A stretch of 64,000 bases of DNA from Nonomuraea muscovyensis (GTDB lineage Bacteria; Actinomycetota; Actinomycetes; Streptosporangiales; Streptosporangiaceae). Position numbers and translations under genes: made by a program. How positions within the stretch are numbered: the stretch's first letter is position 1; each line of letters begins with the position of its first letter. The DNA lies in contig NZ_JACHJB010000002.1 of NCBI RefSeq assembly GCF_014207745.1, forward strand, positions 1,364,001 through 1,428,000, in the 5' to 3' direction. The notes under the pieces are model-generated. The model was not told the origin of the DNA and did no database searches. It saw only the letters and a program-made list of their open reading frames with translations. This document shows positions 42,123 to 55,172 of this stretch, piece after piece.

Positions 42123-43046
42123 ATGTCGGGGGTCGTCGCGGCGTTCGTCGCCTTGGTCTCGGTGGCGGTGCTCGGGTTCGTCGTCGGCCGCGCCGGTGTG
42201 CTGCGCGCCCAGGACGAGCTGGTGCTGTCGCGGCTGGCGTTCTTCGTCGCCATGCCCGCGCTGCTGTTCGCGACCGTGTCGGCCGCCGACCTGGGGTCGA
42301 TCTTCTCTCCGGTCCTGCTGACCGCCCTCGCCGGTGTGGTGGTGACGCAGGCGGTGTTCGTCGCGGTGGCGCGGTTCGCCTGGCGCCGCAGCCGCGGGGA
42401 GGTGACGGTCGGGGCGCTCGCCTCCTCGTACGTCAACGCCGGCAACCTGGGCATCCCCGTCGCCGTGTACGTGCTGGGCGACGGGGCCCTCGTCGCGCCG
42501 ATCCTGCTGACGCAGCTCCTCGTGATCACCCCCGCGGCCTTCCTCGCCCTCGACGGCGGCGGCCGGGGCGCCCGCCGGACCTCCGCGGGCGAGACGCTGC
42601 TCCGGCCGCTGCGCAACCCGCTCACGGTCGCCTCGCTGCTCGGCCTGGCCGTCGCCGCGGCCGGGATCGACCTGCCCGCGATGCTGATGCGGCCGGTCGA
42701 GCTGGTCGGCGGCGCGGCCGTCCCGCTGGCCCTGCTGGCGTACGGGCTGAGCCTGAGCGGCGCCCGGCCGGCGGCGGAGGGCGGGCACCGCCGGGAGCTG
42801 GTGCTGGTCGTGGTGCTGAAGAACCTCGTGCAGCCTGCCGTCGCCTACCTGGTGGGCCGCTACGCCCTCGGGCTCGACGGCACGGACCTGATGGCGGCCA
42901 CGCTGTTCGGGGCGCTGCCCACGGCGCAGAACATCTACGTCTACGCCGTGCACTACGACACGGCCAGGGCGCTGGCGCGCGGCGCGGTGCTCGTCACGAC
43001 CGTGCTGTCCATCCCGATCATGACGGCGGTCGCCGCGCTGCTGTGA
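42123..43046 (+). CDS. AEC family transporter
   Basis: A 307-residue membrane protein with 10 hydrophobic segments in two halves. VLSRLAFFVAMPALLFATVSAADLG and SSYVNAGNLGIPVAVYVLGDGALVAPILLTQLL are characteristic of the auxin-efflux-carrier (AEC) family, and GALPTAQNIYVYAVHYDTAR is the second-half signature. Family members export carboxylates, malonate or auxin-like acids. ATG 42123 is chosen because membrane helix 1 starts directly after it. It runs head-to-tail with the deaminase-like gene and ends 3 bp before the convergent HTH_42 gene. Confidence 0.82.
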   Translation: MSGVVAAFVALVSVAVLGFVVGRAGVLRAQDELVLSRLAFFVAMPALLFATVSAADLGSIFSPVLLTALAGVVVTQAVFVAVARFAWRRSRGEVTVGALASSYVNAGNLGIPVAVYVLGDGALVAPILLTQLLVITPAAFLALDGGGRGARRTSAGETLLRPLRNPLTVASLLGLAVAAAGIDLPAMLMRPVELVGGAAVPLALLAYGLSLSGARPAAEGGHRRELVLVVVLKNLVQPAVAYLVGRYALGLDGTDLMAATLFGALPTAQNIYVYAVHYDTARALARGAVLVTTVLSIPIMTAVAALL

Positions 43047-43048
43047 CG

Positions 43049-44233
43049 TCAGGCGTGGGGGCCGACGGCGACCGGTCCGAGGGTCAGCTCCGGCTTGCCC
43101 TCCAGGATCTCGCCGACGCGGGTCACCTGGTCGTCCAGCTCGGCGCGCCGGGCGCGGGTGAGCGGGCGCAGTGTCTCGACCGTGACGTGGATGCGGCGGC
43201 CGGAGCGGCGCTGGTGCCAGACGCCGGCCACCCCGCCGTCCACCAGCAGCACCGGGAAGTTGCCCGCCTGGCCGGCGGCCAGTGCCCGCGCGGCCGCCGC
43301 GCCGGCATAGAGCAGCTCGCGTGGCCGGCCGGCCACGACGTAGGCGTCGAAGTACGGCAGGAGCCGCACCCCTGCGGGCGCCTGCGCGGGCGCCGCCGTG
43401 TCGCCGCGGACGACCCAGGCGGTCCGCCCCTCGAACGAGACCGGCTCCGCGTCGGCGGCCTCGAACAGCCGGGCCGCCCACGCGCGCGGCGCGCCGAGCC
43501 ACTGGGCGAACTGGTCCGGTGTGGCGGGCCCGTAGCCGGCCAGGTAGTGGCGCAGCAGCTCGACCGCGCCGTCCACGGGCCCGCTGTCCCGCGAGGCGCC
43601 CTCGTCCGGGCGCCCGCCCGCGCCAGGGGCCGGGACGGCGGAGGCCGGGGGTGGGCTGGTGTAGGTGACCTTGCGGCCCCGGGGCGGGCCGAAGACGAGC
43701 GCGCCATGGTGCGCCGCAGCCGCCATCGCCTGCCGCCAGCGCGGCCACATCGTCTGGAACGCGGGCATCACCAGGTCGCCCGCCCAGGGCCCCGTCGCTC
43801 CCACCACCGCGTCGCTCAGCTCGTCGATCGTGAGATCCCGCCCGTCGAGCACCACGCGGATCGCCTCGATCACCTCGACCGTCTGCTCGGGCGTCATCCG
43901 GATGCCCTCGGGGAAGCCGTTGTGGGCGAACGGGATCCGGGACAGCGTGTCCACCCACATCGGCAGGTCGCGGGCGGGCAGCAGGTGGACGGTGCCGCGC
44001 GGCCCGTACGTCTTGACCAGGCTGCGTTCCTCCCACAGCGCCCGGCGCACGTCCGCCCTGGTCAAGCCGTCGATCCGGAGCGCGATCGACAGTTCGGCGG
44101 CCGACATCACCTGGGCGTGGGCCCCGCACATGGCCGCGACGACGTCCGCCTGCGTGCCACCCGTCCGGGGCGCGGCCAGCGCCTGGCGTTCCAGCCTTCT
44201 GGCGCTGACCTGCGCCCACGACAACTCGATCAC
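43049..44233 (-). CDS. HTH_42 / AlkZ-like DNA glycosylase family protein, copy A (HxQ)
   Basis: A 394-residue member of the HTH_42 superfamily, made of tandem winged-helix domains (DVRRALWEERSLVKTYGPRGTVHLLPARDLPMWV; LRHYLAGYGPATPDQFAQWLGAPR) and a C-terminal beta domain ending with VLLVDGGVAGVWHQRRSGRRIHVTVETL. AlkZ-like members are DNA glycosylases whose catalytic motif is (Q/H)-x-(D/Q) near residue 37; here the corresponding segment is CGAHAQVMSA, giving His39-Ala-Gln41. It starts with GTG at 44233 after GAGGAGG. Its promoter carries a 23-bp element shared with the second copy at 46076-47161. A role in removing bulky or cross-linking alkyl adducts from DNA is likely but not proven. Confidence 0.82.
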   Translation of the reverse strand: MIELSWAQVSARRLERQALAAPRTGGTQADVVAAMCGAHAQVMSAAELSIALRIDGLTRADVRRALWEERSLVKTYGPRGTVHLLPARDLPMWVDTLSRIPFAHNGFPEGIRMTPEQTVEVIEAIRVVLDGRDLTIDELSDAVVGATGPWAGDLVMPAFQTMWPRWRQAMAAAAHHGALVFGPPRGRKVTYTSPPPASAVPAPGAGGRPDEGASRDSGPVDGAVELLRHYLAGYGPATPDQFAQWLGAPRAWAARLFEAADAEPVSFEGRTAWVVRGDTAAPAQAPAGVRLLPYFDAYVVAGRPRELLYAGAAAARALAAGQAGNFPVLLVDGGVAGVWHQRRSGRRIHVTVETLRPLTRARRAELDDQVTRVGEILEGKPELTLGPVAVGPHA

Positions 44234-44258
44234 ACTGCCTCCTCAGGGGTTCGGGATC

Positions 44259-44294
44259 ACCCTAGGAGGCGATGCGGAAGAGTTCGTTCCGCAT
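44259..44294 (-). promoter_or_regulatory. promoter of HTH_42 copy A with shared 23-bp element
   Basis: On the minus strand the -10 box is TAGGGT (complement of 44259-44264). Seven bp upstream lies a 23-bp palindrome-like element at 44272-44294 with arms ATGCGGAA and TTCCGCAT around GAGTTCG. The same element, 19 of 23 bases identical and at the same 7-bp distance, precedes copy B. It may also act as a hairpin between this gene and the sigma-factor stop. Confidence 0.75.
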
Positions 44295-44306
44295 TGTGCG
44301 GGGAGG

Positions 44307-45266
44307 TCAGAGGTAGTCGCGCAGGGCCAGGGCCCGGGACGGGTGGCGGAGCTTGGACATGGTCTTGGCCTCGATCTGCCGGATGCGCTCGCGGGTCACG
44401 CCGTAGACCTTGCCGATCTCGTCCAGCGTCATCGGCTTGCCGTCCGTGAGCCCGTACCGCATGGAGATCACGCCCGCCTCGCGCTCGGTCAGCTCGCCGA
44501 GCAGGGAGCGGAGCTGCTGCTGCAGCAGCGTGAAGGAGACCGCGTCGGCCGGCGAGACCGCCTCGGTGTCCTCGATGAGGTCGCCGAACTCGCTGTCGCC
44601 GGTCTCGCCGAGCGGCGTGTGCAGCGAGATGGGCTCGCGCCCGTACGCCTGGACCTCGACGACCCTCTCGACGGGCAGGTCGGTCTCGGTGGCGATCTCC
44701 TCGGGTGTGGGCTCGCGGCCCAGGTCGGACTGGAGGCGGCGCTGGGTGCGCGCCACCTTGTTGATCAGCTCGACCATGTGGACCGGGATGCGGATGGTCC
44801 GCGCCTGGTCGGCCATGGCCCGGGTGATGGCCTGCTTGATCCACCAGGTGGCGTAGGTGGAGAACTTGAAGCCCAGCCGGTAGTCGAACTTCTCGATCGT
44901 GCGGATGAGCCCCAGGTTGCCCTCCTGGATGAGGTCGAGGAAGAGCATGCCCCGGCCGGTGTAGCGCTTGGCGATGGAGACGACGAGCCGCAGGTTGGCC
45001 TCCAGCATGCGCTGCTTGGCGCGGGCTCCGTCGTCGACGATCCATGCCAGGTCGGCGCGGAGGTCGGCGGGCAGGTCGGTCTCGGTGTCGAGACGCTCCT
45101 GGGCGAACAGGCCGGCCTCGATGCGCTTGGCGAGGTCGATCTCCTGCTCTGCGGACAGCAGCGGCACCCGTCCGATCGCCTTCAGGTAGGTCTTGACCGA
45201 GTCGGCGCCCGCCACCGCGGAGTCGGCGGAGTCGTCCAGGTCGAGAACCTCTGCTGCTTGGGACAA
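44307..45266 (-). CDS. RNA polymerase sigma factor, group 2 (HrdB/SigA-like)
   Basis: A 319-residue sigma-70 protein. Region 1.2 (DSVKTYLKAIGRVPLLSAEQEIDLAKRIEAG), region 2 (NLRLVVSIAKRYTGRGMLFLDLIQEGNLGLIRTIEKFDYRLGFKFSTYATWWIKQAITRAM), region 3 and region 4 (LDEIGKVYGVTRERIRQIEAKTMSKLRHP) are complete. It lacks the long region 1.1 and the DNA-melting insert of a housekeeping sigma factor (about 500 residues in actinomycetes), so it is a group-2 alternative like HrdA/C/D or SigB. It starts with TTG 45266 after GAGGAG. It is divergent from a TetR gene; the intergenic region carries repeated TTTAGGTT-type half-sites, so the TetR may control it. Confidence 0.9.
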   Translation of the reverse strand: MSQAAEVLDLDDSADSAVAGADSVKTYLKAIGRVPLLSAEQEIDLAKRIEAGLFAQERLDTETDLPADLRADLAWIVDDGARAKQRMLEANLRLVVSIAKRYTGRGMLFLDLIQEGNLGLIRTIEKFDYRLGFKFSTYATWWIKQAITRAMADQARTIRIPVHMVELINKVARTQRRLQSDLGREPTPEEIATETDLPVERVVEVQAYGREPISLHTPLGETGDSEFGDLIEDTEAVSPADAVSFTLLQQQLRSLLGELTEREAGVISMRYGLTDGKPMTLDEIGKVYGVTRERIRQIEAKTMSKLRHPSRALALRDYL

Positions 45267-45328
45267 GACACTCTCCTCGCTCGGGATCCTGTGGAGCTAA
45301 ACTTAGGCCCGACACAACTTTAGGTCGG

Positions 45329-45370
45329 TGCGGCAAGAGAGTCAACCTAAAATGAGGTCGAACCTAAAAA
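45329..45370. promoter_or_regulatory. repeated half-sites between sigma factor and TetR
   Basis: AACCTAAAA occurs twice as a direct repeat (near 45344 and 45361, 17 bp apart) and its complement TTTAGGT occurs near 45329, giving inverted and direct half-sites across the divergent promoters. They are probably TetR binding sites controlling the sigma gene and the TetR gene itself. Confidence 0.55.
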
Positions 45371-45390
45371 CTTGTGGCAGGCTGGTGGCT

Positions 45391-46017
45391 ATGAGCATCG
45401 ACACCTTGGGTTTGAGAGAACAGAAGAAGCGAGAGACCAGGCAGGCCATCTCTGACCACGCTACCCAACTCTTCCTCCGGCGCGGTTTCGACAGGACCAC
45501 GATCGCGGACATCGCGGCGGCCGCCCGCGTGGCCAAGATGACCGTGACCAATTACTTCCCCCGGAAGGAGGACCTGGCACTCGACCATCACGAGGAGTTC
45601 GCGGCGAGCCTCGCGGCGACCGTGGCCGCGCGGTCCGCCGGCGAGTCGGCGCTGGCGGCGCTGCGACGGGAGTTCATGGACGCCGTACGGCGGCACGATC
45701 CGGTCGTGGGGTTCACCGGGCCGGACTTCGCGCGCATGGTGGCAGGCAGCCCGACCCTGGTGACCCGCCTGCGCGACCTGCACGACCAGCGGGAGGACGC
45801 CCTGGCCGAGCGCCTGGCCGAGGAGACGGGTGACGAGCTGACCGCCCGGGCGGTGGCGGCGCAACTGGGGGCGGCGCACCGGCTGCTGTTCCGGGAGTTG
45901 CAGCGGCGCACGCTGGCCGGCCAGGAAACGGGCGAGATCGCCGCCGCGCTGACCGAGGCGGCGACGCGGGTGTTCGACCTGCTGGAGCCGGCCATCGGCG
46001 ACTACGCCGTGCGGTGA
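45391..46017 (+). CDS. TetR family regulator
   Basis: A 208-residue TetR protein. The helix-turn-helix is TTIADIAAAARVAKMTVTNYFPRKEDLALDHHEEF (about residues 34-68); the third helix MTVTNYFPRKED belongs to a TetR group common in actinomycetes. The C-terminal domain is helical (VAAQLGAAHRLLFRELQRRTLAGQ). ATG 45391 is chosen over upstream codons that would run through the operator repeats. It is divergent from the group-2 sigma factor, which is its likely target, so a ligand could switch a sigma factor. Confidence 0.85.
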   Translation: MSIDTLGLREQKKRETRQAISDHATQLFLRRGFDRTTIADIAAAARVAKMTVTNYFPRKEDLALDHHEEFAASLAATVAARSAGESALAALRREFMDAVRRHDPVVGFTGPDFARMVAGSPTLVTRLRDLHDQREDALAERLAEETGDELTARAVAAQLGAAHRLLFRELQRRTLAGQETGEIAAALTEAATRVFDLLEPAIGDYAVR

Positions 46018-46075
46018 GCCGGGTCCGGAGGAGCGGCTCGTCAGGCCCGTGGGCCCGGGGCCGGCAGGCAGCGCG

Positions 46076-47161
46076 TCAGGCGGCGGGCCGGAGGCCGGCC
46101 GGGCGCCAGGTGACGCTCCCGCCGGCGGCGCCCGCGAAGGCCAGCAGCCGGGACCCCTCCTCGGCCAGCTCGGCCATGACCGCCTCCGGCAGCGGCCCGA
46201 ACGGCCGGAGCAGGAGGTCACCGTCCTTGACGTCCCACATGCCCGCGACGACGCCGTCCACCAGGAACGTCGGGTGCACGATGGCGCCGACGCACACCGC
46301 CTTGCGCTGCTCGGCGGTCATCATCCGGCTCCGGTCGGCGTAGGCGACCATGAGGTTGTCGAAGTACGGCAGGAAACGCACCGGGGCGGGCGCGTCCTCG
46401 GGGGCGGGCGGCGCGTCCGGCAGGTCGTACAGGACCCGCCCGTCCAGATCCGTGTGGCGGCGCAACGGCATGGCCTCGACGACCGGCCGCAGCCGGGTCA
46501 GCCCCGACCACGCCTGCACGTCCATCACCGACGCCGGACCGAACGCCGCCAGGTAGCGGGCGACCATCCGCTCGACCCGCGGCGCGGCGTCGAGGGGCCT
46601 GCCGAGCCACTCCTCGGCCAGGGTGAACGGCGTCGCGCCGCCCTTGTTCCAGGTGCCGCTGGGCGGCGGGTGCACGACGGCCACGAGGGCCTGCGCCGAC
46701 CAGGCGAGCGCCATCGGATCGGCCTCGGGCCAGCGGCGGGCGAGCAGGTCGCGCAGCTCGGGGCGGCTCAGCGTGCGCCCGGCCAGGTGCCCGCGAGCGA
46801 GCGCGACGAGCTCGTCCAGGTCCACGCCGACCATGACACGGCCCCACGCGGCCTGCCGGGCGCGTGACAGGGGCGCCTGCATGAGGGGGCGCAACCAGGC
46901 GTAGTCGTCGGCCAGCGCCAGGTGCTGGGTGCCGCGCAGCAGGGACCCGCGCACGACCCGCCGGTCGTGCAGCAGGGAGGTGAGGTCGTCCTGGGTGAAG
47001 GAGGCCAGGCGGGACCACAGCCCGAAGTACGGCGGGTTGACGTCCTGCCCCTGGACGGCGACCAGGTGCTCGATCACCTGGACCGGTGACAGGGAGGAGC
47101 GCTCCAGCAGGAGCTGGCGCTGCAGGGTCATGCGGTTGAGTGCGCGGGGGCTCAGCTTCAT
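46076..47161 (-). CDS. HTH_42 / AlkZ-like DNA glycosylase, copy B (QxQ)
   Basis: A 361-residue HTH_42 protein. The N-terminus reaches VEHL-type HLVAVQGQDVNPPYFGLWSRL with Gln37-Gly-Gln39, exactly the Q-x-Q catalytic motif and numbering of AlkZ, the glycosylase that removes azinomycin cross-links. The tandem winged helices (LTSLLHDRRVVRGSLLRGTQHLALADDY; RMVARYLAAFGPASVMDVQAWSGL) and the C-terminal FLPYFDNLMVAYADRSRM/HPTFLVDGVVAGMWD block are complete. It lies 2.7 kb from the NRPS cluster. The promoter geometry suggests a leaderless mRNA, because the -10 box ends 6 bp before the ATG. A role in repairing alkylated DNA is strongly suggested by the motif. Confidence 0.87.
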   Translation of the reverse strand: MKLSPRALNRMTLQRQLLLERSSLSPVQVIEHLVAVQGQDVNPPYFGLWSRLASFTQDDLTSLLHDRRVVRGSLLRGTQHLALADDYAWLRPLMQAPLSRARQAAWGRVMVGVDLDELVALARGHLAGRTLSRPELRDLLARRWPEADPMALAWSAQALVAVVHPPPSGTWNKGGATPFTLAEEWLGRPLDAAPRVERMVARYLAAFGPASVMDVQAWSGLTRLRPVVEAMPLRRHTDLDGRVLYDLPDAPPAPEDAPAPVRFLPYFDNLMVAYADRSRMMTAEQRKAVCVGAIVHPTFLVDGVVAGMWDVKDGDLLLRPFGPLPEAVMAELAEEGSRLLAFAGAAGGSVTWRPAGLRPAA

Positions 47162-47167
47162 ACCGGC

Positions 47168-47203
47168 ACGCTAGGCGGTAATGCGGAAGAGCTCTTTCCG
47201 TGT
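47168..47203 (-). promoter_or_regulatory. leaderless promoter of copy B with the shared 23-bp element
   Basis: The -10 box TAGCGT (complement of 47168-47173) lies only 6 bp from the ATG at 47161, so transcription would start at or next to the start codon. The element 47181-47203 begins ATGCGGAAGAGC and ends TTTCCGTGT, again 7 bp from the -10, matching copy A. Confidence 0.75.
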
Positions 47204-47251
47204 TATCCGGCGAACGGATTGAGTCCCGCCGGCGATGAGCATGAAGTCACC

Positions 47252-48442
47252 ATGCACTTTCCCGTACAAAAGGTACGCGCCAGCTACCCCGAGCTGGCTG
47301 ACGGTTACGCCTACCTCGACGGAGCCGCCGGCACGCAGACCCCGCAGCCGGTGATCGACGCCATCGCCGGCGCCTACCGGGCCGGCATCGGCAACGTGGG
47401 CGGGGCGTTCCCGGCCAGTCACCGGTCGGAGGCCATCGTGGCCGGCTGCCGGCAGGCCGTCGCCGACCTGGTGGGCGGCCACCCGGACGGCGTGATCCTG
47501 GGCCCCAACATGACGACGCTGACCTACCGGCTGGCCGCCGCGCTGGCCAAGGAGTGGGGGCCGGGAGACGAGGTCGTGCTGTCGCGCCTCGACCACGACG
47601 CCAACGTGCGGCCGTGGACGCAGACCGGCGCGACCGTGCGCTGGGCCGAGGTCGACCCGGTGACCGGCGAGCTGCCGGTGGAGCAGTACGCCGAACTGGT
47701 CGGCGAACGGACGCGGCTGGTGGCGGTGACCGCGGCCAGCAACGTGCTGGGCACCCGCCCGGACGTGGCGGCGATCTGCGCGCTGGCGCACGCGGCCGGG
47801 GCGCTGACGTACGTGGACGGCGTCCACGCCACCGCGCACGGGCCGGTGGACATGCGGGCACTGGGCGCCGACTTCTACGCGACCAGCGCCTACAAGTGGT
47901 CGGGCCCGCACATCGGCGCCGTGGTGGCCGACCCGGCGTTGCTGGAGCGCGTCGAACCGGACAGGCTCGCCTCCTCCCCCGCCACCGTGCCCGAACGCTT
48001 CGAGACCGGCACGGCCGCCTTCGCGGACCTGGCCGGGGTGACGGCCGCCGTGGACCACCTGGCGGGCCTGACGCCCGGCACGGGGACGCGGCGCGAGCGG
48101 CTGCTGGCGTCGATGGCGGCGGCGGAGGCGCACGAGCTGGAGCTGTTCGGGGCGCTCGTCGCGGGGCTGGAGGCGATGCCGCACGTCACCCTGTACGGCA
48201 AGCCGGCACGGCGGACCGCGACCGCGTACTTCACGCTGGCCGGGCTGACGCCGCGCCAGGTGGCCGAACGGCTGGCCGTCCGCGGCGTGAACGTGTGGAA
48301 CGGCCACAACTACGCCTGGGAGCTGACCGCCGCGCTGGGGATCCGGGACTCGGGCAGCGCGGTGCGGGCCGGTCTGGTGCACTACAACGACCGCTCGGAC
48401 GTCGATCGCCTGCTGGACGGGGTAGCCGCCCTCCAGCCCTGA
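47252..48442 (+). CDS. PLP-dependent class V aminotransferase (cysteine desulfurase-like)
   Basis: A 396-residue fold-type I PLP enzyme. AYLDGAAGTQTPQPVIDAI and the Schiff-base Lys in ATSAYKWSGPHIGAVV are the class V/CsdA-type hallmarks, with YVDGVHATAHG as the cofactor Asp-His segment. It lacks an obvious active-site Cys loop of NifS/IscS, so it belongs to the cysteine desulfurase-like group that may act as an aminotransferase, beta-lyase or racemase-like enzyme. ATG 47252 is preferred to the in-frame codon at 47219. It is divergent from copy B of the glycosylase and close to the NRPS cluster, so a role in supplying a modified amino acid is possible (inference). Confidence 0.8.
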   Translation: MHFPVQKVRASYPELADGYAYLDGAAGTQTPQPVIDAIAGAYRAGIGNVGGAFPASHRSEAIVAGCRQAVADLVGGHPDGVILGPNMTTLTYRLAAALAKEWGPGDEVVLSRLDHDANVRPWTQTGATVRWAEVDPVTGELPVEQYAELVGERTRLVAVTAASNVLGTRPDVAAICALAHAAGALTYVDGVHATAHGPVDMRALGADFYATSAYKWSGPHIGAVVADPALLERVEPDRLASSPATVPERFETGTAAFADLAGVTAAVDHLAGLTPGTGTRRERLLASMAAAEAHELELFGALVAGLEAMPHVTLYGKPARRTATAYFTLAGLTPRQVAERLAVRGVNVWNGHNYAWELTAALGIRDSGSAVRAGLVHYNDRSDVDRLLDGVAALQP

Positions 48443-48475
48443 CGCGCTTCCGTCCCCTCCTGCGGGCCCGCCGTC

Positions 48476-49294
48476 CTACGGGCGGAAGGCGTCGGCGTGC
48501 TCGCGGGCCCAGGTCGTGAAGTCGCGGGCGGGCCGGCCGGTCAGCCGCTCGACCGTGTCGGTGAGCGGGACGGGCCTGCCCACGTTCGCCTCCCACCAGT
48601 CGAGCAGCGCGTCGGCGTACGGGCCGGCGATGTAGTCGGCCATCTCCGCCTTCCACCCCTCCCGGCTGACGTGCTCGATGTCGATCGGGGTGCCCGTCAC
48701 CCCGGCCAGGATGTCGACCTGCTCGGCGAGGGTGACGGACCGTGGGCCGCTCAGCGTGTGGGCCGTGCCCGACGCCTCGGGGTTCGTCAGCGTGGCGAGC
48801 GCCACGGCCGCGACGTCGGCCTCGTGGATGGGGTCGTTGTGCGTGTCCGGGTACGGCAGGCTGACCGGCCGCCCGGCCTTGACGGACCACGACCAGGCCA
48901 GGGCGTTGGAGGCGAACGAGCCGGGCCGCAGCAGCGTGGCCCGGACCGGGCCGGCGAGCAGGGCCCGCTCGGCGTCGAGGTGCGACCTGGCCAGCGGGCT
49001 GTCGTCGGCGTGGGGGTCGAGGACGGCGGCCGACGACAGCAGCACGACGTGCTCGGCCCCCGCCTCGGCGGCCTCCCGCGCGAAGGCCGCCGCCCCCGCG
49101 GGCTCGGCGTAGAGGAAGGCGGCGCTGACGCCCTTGAGCGCGGCGGGGAAGGTCGCCGGGTCGGCCAGGTCGCAGACGACGTCGGCGGCGCCGGGCGTCG
49201 AGGAGGCCGTCCGGACCTCCAGGCCGGCCTCGCGCAGCAGGCCGGTGAGGTGCCGGGCGACGCCGCCGCGGGCGCCGGTGACGAGAATGGTCAT
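48476..49294 (-). CDS. NmrA/SDR-a type NAD(P)-binding protein
   Basis: A 272-residue atypical SDR: MTILVTGARGGVARHLTGLLREAG is the N-terminal GxxGxxG loop, and the body resembles NmrA/quinone-oxidoreductase-like proteins (HVVLLSSAAVLDPHADDSP, LLRPGSFASNALAW). Such proteins bind NAD(P) and often act as sensors or quinone reductases. It is divergent from a MarR gene with a perfect 11+11 inverted repeat between, so MarR repression is very likely. Confidence 0.85.
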   Translation of the reverse strand: MTILVTGARGGVARHLTGLLREAGLEVRTASSTPGAADVVCDLADPATFPAALKGVSAAFLYAEPAGAAAFAREAAEAGAEHVVLLSSAAVLDPHADDSPLARSHLDAERALLAGPVRATLLRPGSFASNALAWSWSVKAGRPVSLPYPDTHNDPIHEADVAAVALATLTNPEASGTAHTLSGPRSVTLAEQVDILAGVTGTPIDIEHVSREGWKAEMADYIAGPYADALLDWWEANVGRPVPLTDTVERLTGRPARDFTTWAREHADAFRP

Positions 49295-49312
49295 GGTTGT
49301 TCCTTCACAAAT

Positions 49313-49345
49313 ATGTGCGTGACGAATATTGTGTGTCACGCACAT
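49313..49345. promoter_or_regulatory. 33-bp perfect inverted-repeat operator
   Basis: ATGTGCGTGAC (49313-49323) and GTCACGCACAT (49335-49345) are perfect complements around an 11-bp AT-rich centre. It lies between the NmrA-like gene and the MarR gene, 18 bp and 21 bp from the two starts, and is the obvious binding site for the MarR, maybe as two dimers. Confidence 0.8.
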
Positions 49346-49366
49346 GATTCGCGGCAGGAGAGGGCA

Positions 49367-49834
49367 TTGTCAAACCGGCGGGAGCTGCTGGAGCGGATCA
49401 TCGCGGAGAGCCAGCGCAACTACGCGGCCTACGTGCTGTTCAACCAGGCCATGGCCGACCGGCTGGGCCTGCATCCCACCGACCTGCAGTGCGTGGCCCT
49501 GCTGGACCTGGAGAGCGGGCCGGTGACCACCGGCCACATCGCCCGGCTCACCGGGCTGACCCCGGGGTCGGCCTCCCGCCTGGTGGACCGGCTGGAGAAG
49601 GCGGGGCTGGCCGTGCGGGAGGCCGACCCGGCCGACCGCAGGCGGGCGCTGGTGTCACTGGCGCCCGGCGTGCGGGACCGGATCGGCCGGGCGTGGGACG
49701 AGCCCGGCTCGGCGTACGCGGAGGTGCTGGGCGGCTACACCGACGGCGAACTGGAGCTCATCGCCGGGTTCCTGCGCCGCACCACCGAGGTCGGCCTGGC
49801 CCAGGCCGAGCGGCTGGCGTCCGCGGACCGGTGA
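49367..49834 (+). CDS. MarR family regulator
   Basis: A 155-residue winged-helix protein: DLQCVALLDLESGPVTTGHIARLTGLTPGSASRLVDRLEKAGLAVREADPADRRRALVSLAPG contains the MarR recognition helix and the D-x-R-R wing. It starts with TTG 49367 (CAGGAGAGG just upstream); the region before it contains the operator and is not coding. It is divergent from the NmrA-like gene. Its stop lies 13 bp from the stop of the convergent NRPS-MFS gene. Confidence 0.85.
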   Translation: MSNRRELLERIIAESQRNYAAYVLFNQAMADRLGLHPTDLQCVALLDLESGPVTTGHIARLTGLTPGSASRLVDRLEKAGLAVREADPADRRRALVSLAPGVRDRIGRAWDEPGSAYAEVLGGYTDGELELIAGFLRRTTEVGLAQAERLASADR

Positions 49835-49847
49835 CGTGCGTGCCCGG

Positions 49848-55171
<5,324 letters not shown>

Positions 55172-55172
<1 letters not shown>

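Noticed and set aside
44259..44294. PafBC/RecA-independent DNA-damage promoter
   Set aside because: The -10 TAGGGT fits, but the characteristic TTGTC-type element 8 bp upstream is missing; the 23-bp element there is a different sequence.
44307..45266. Housekeeping sigma factor
   Set aside because: At 319 residues, without region 1.1 and the long insert, it is a group-2 alternative factor.
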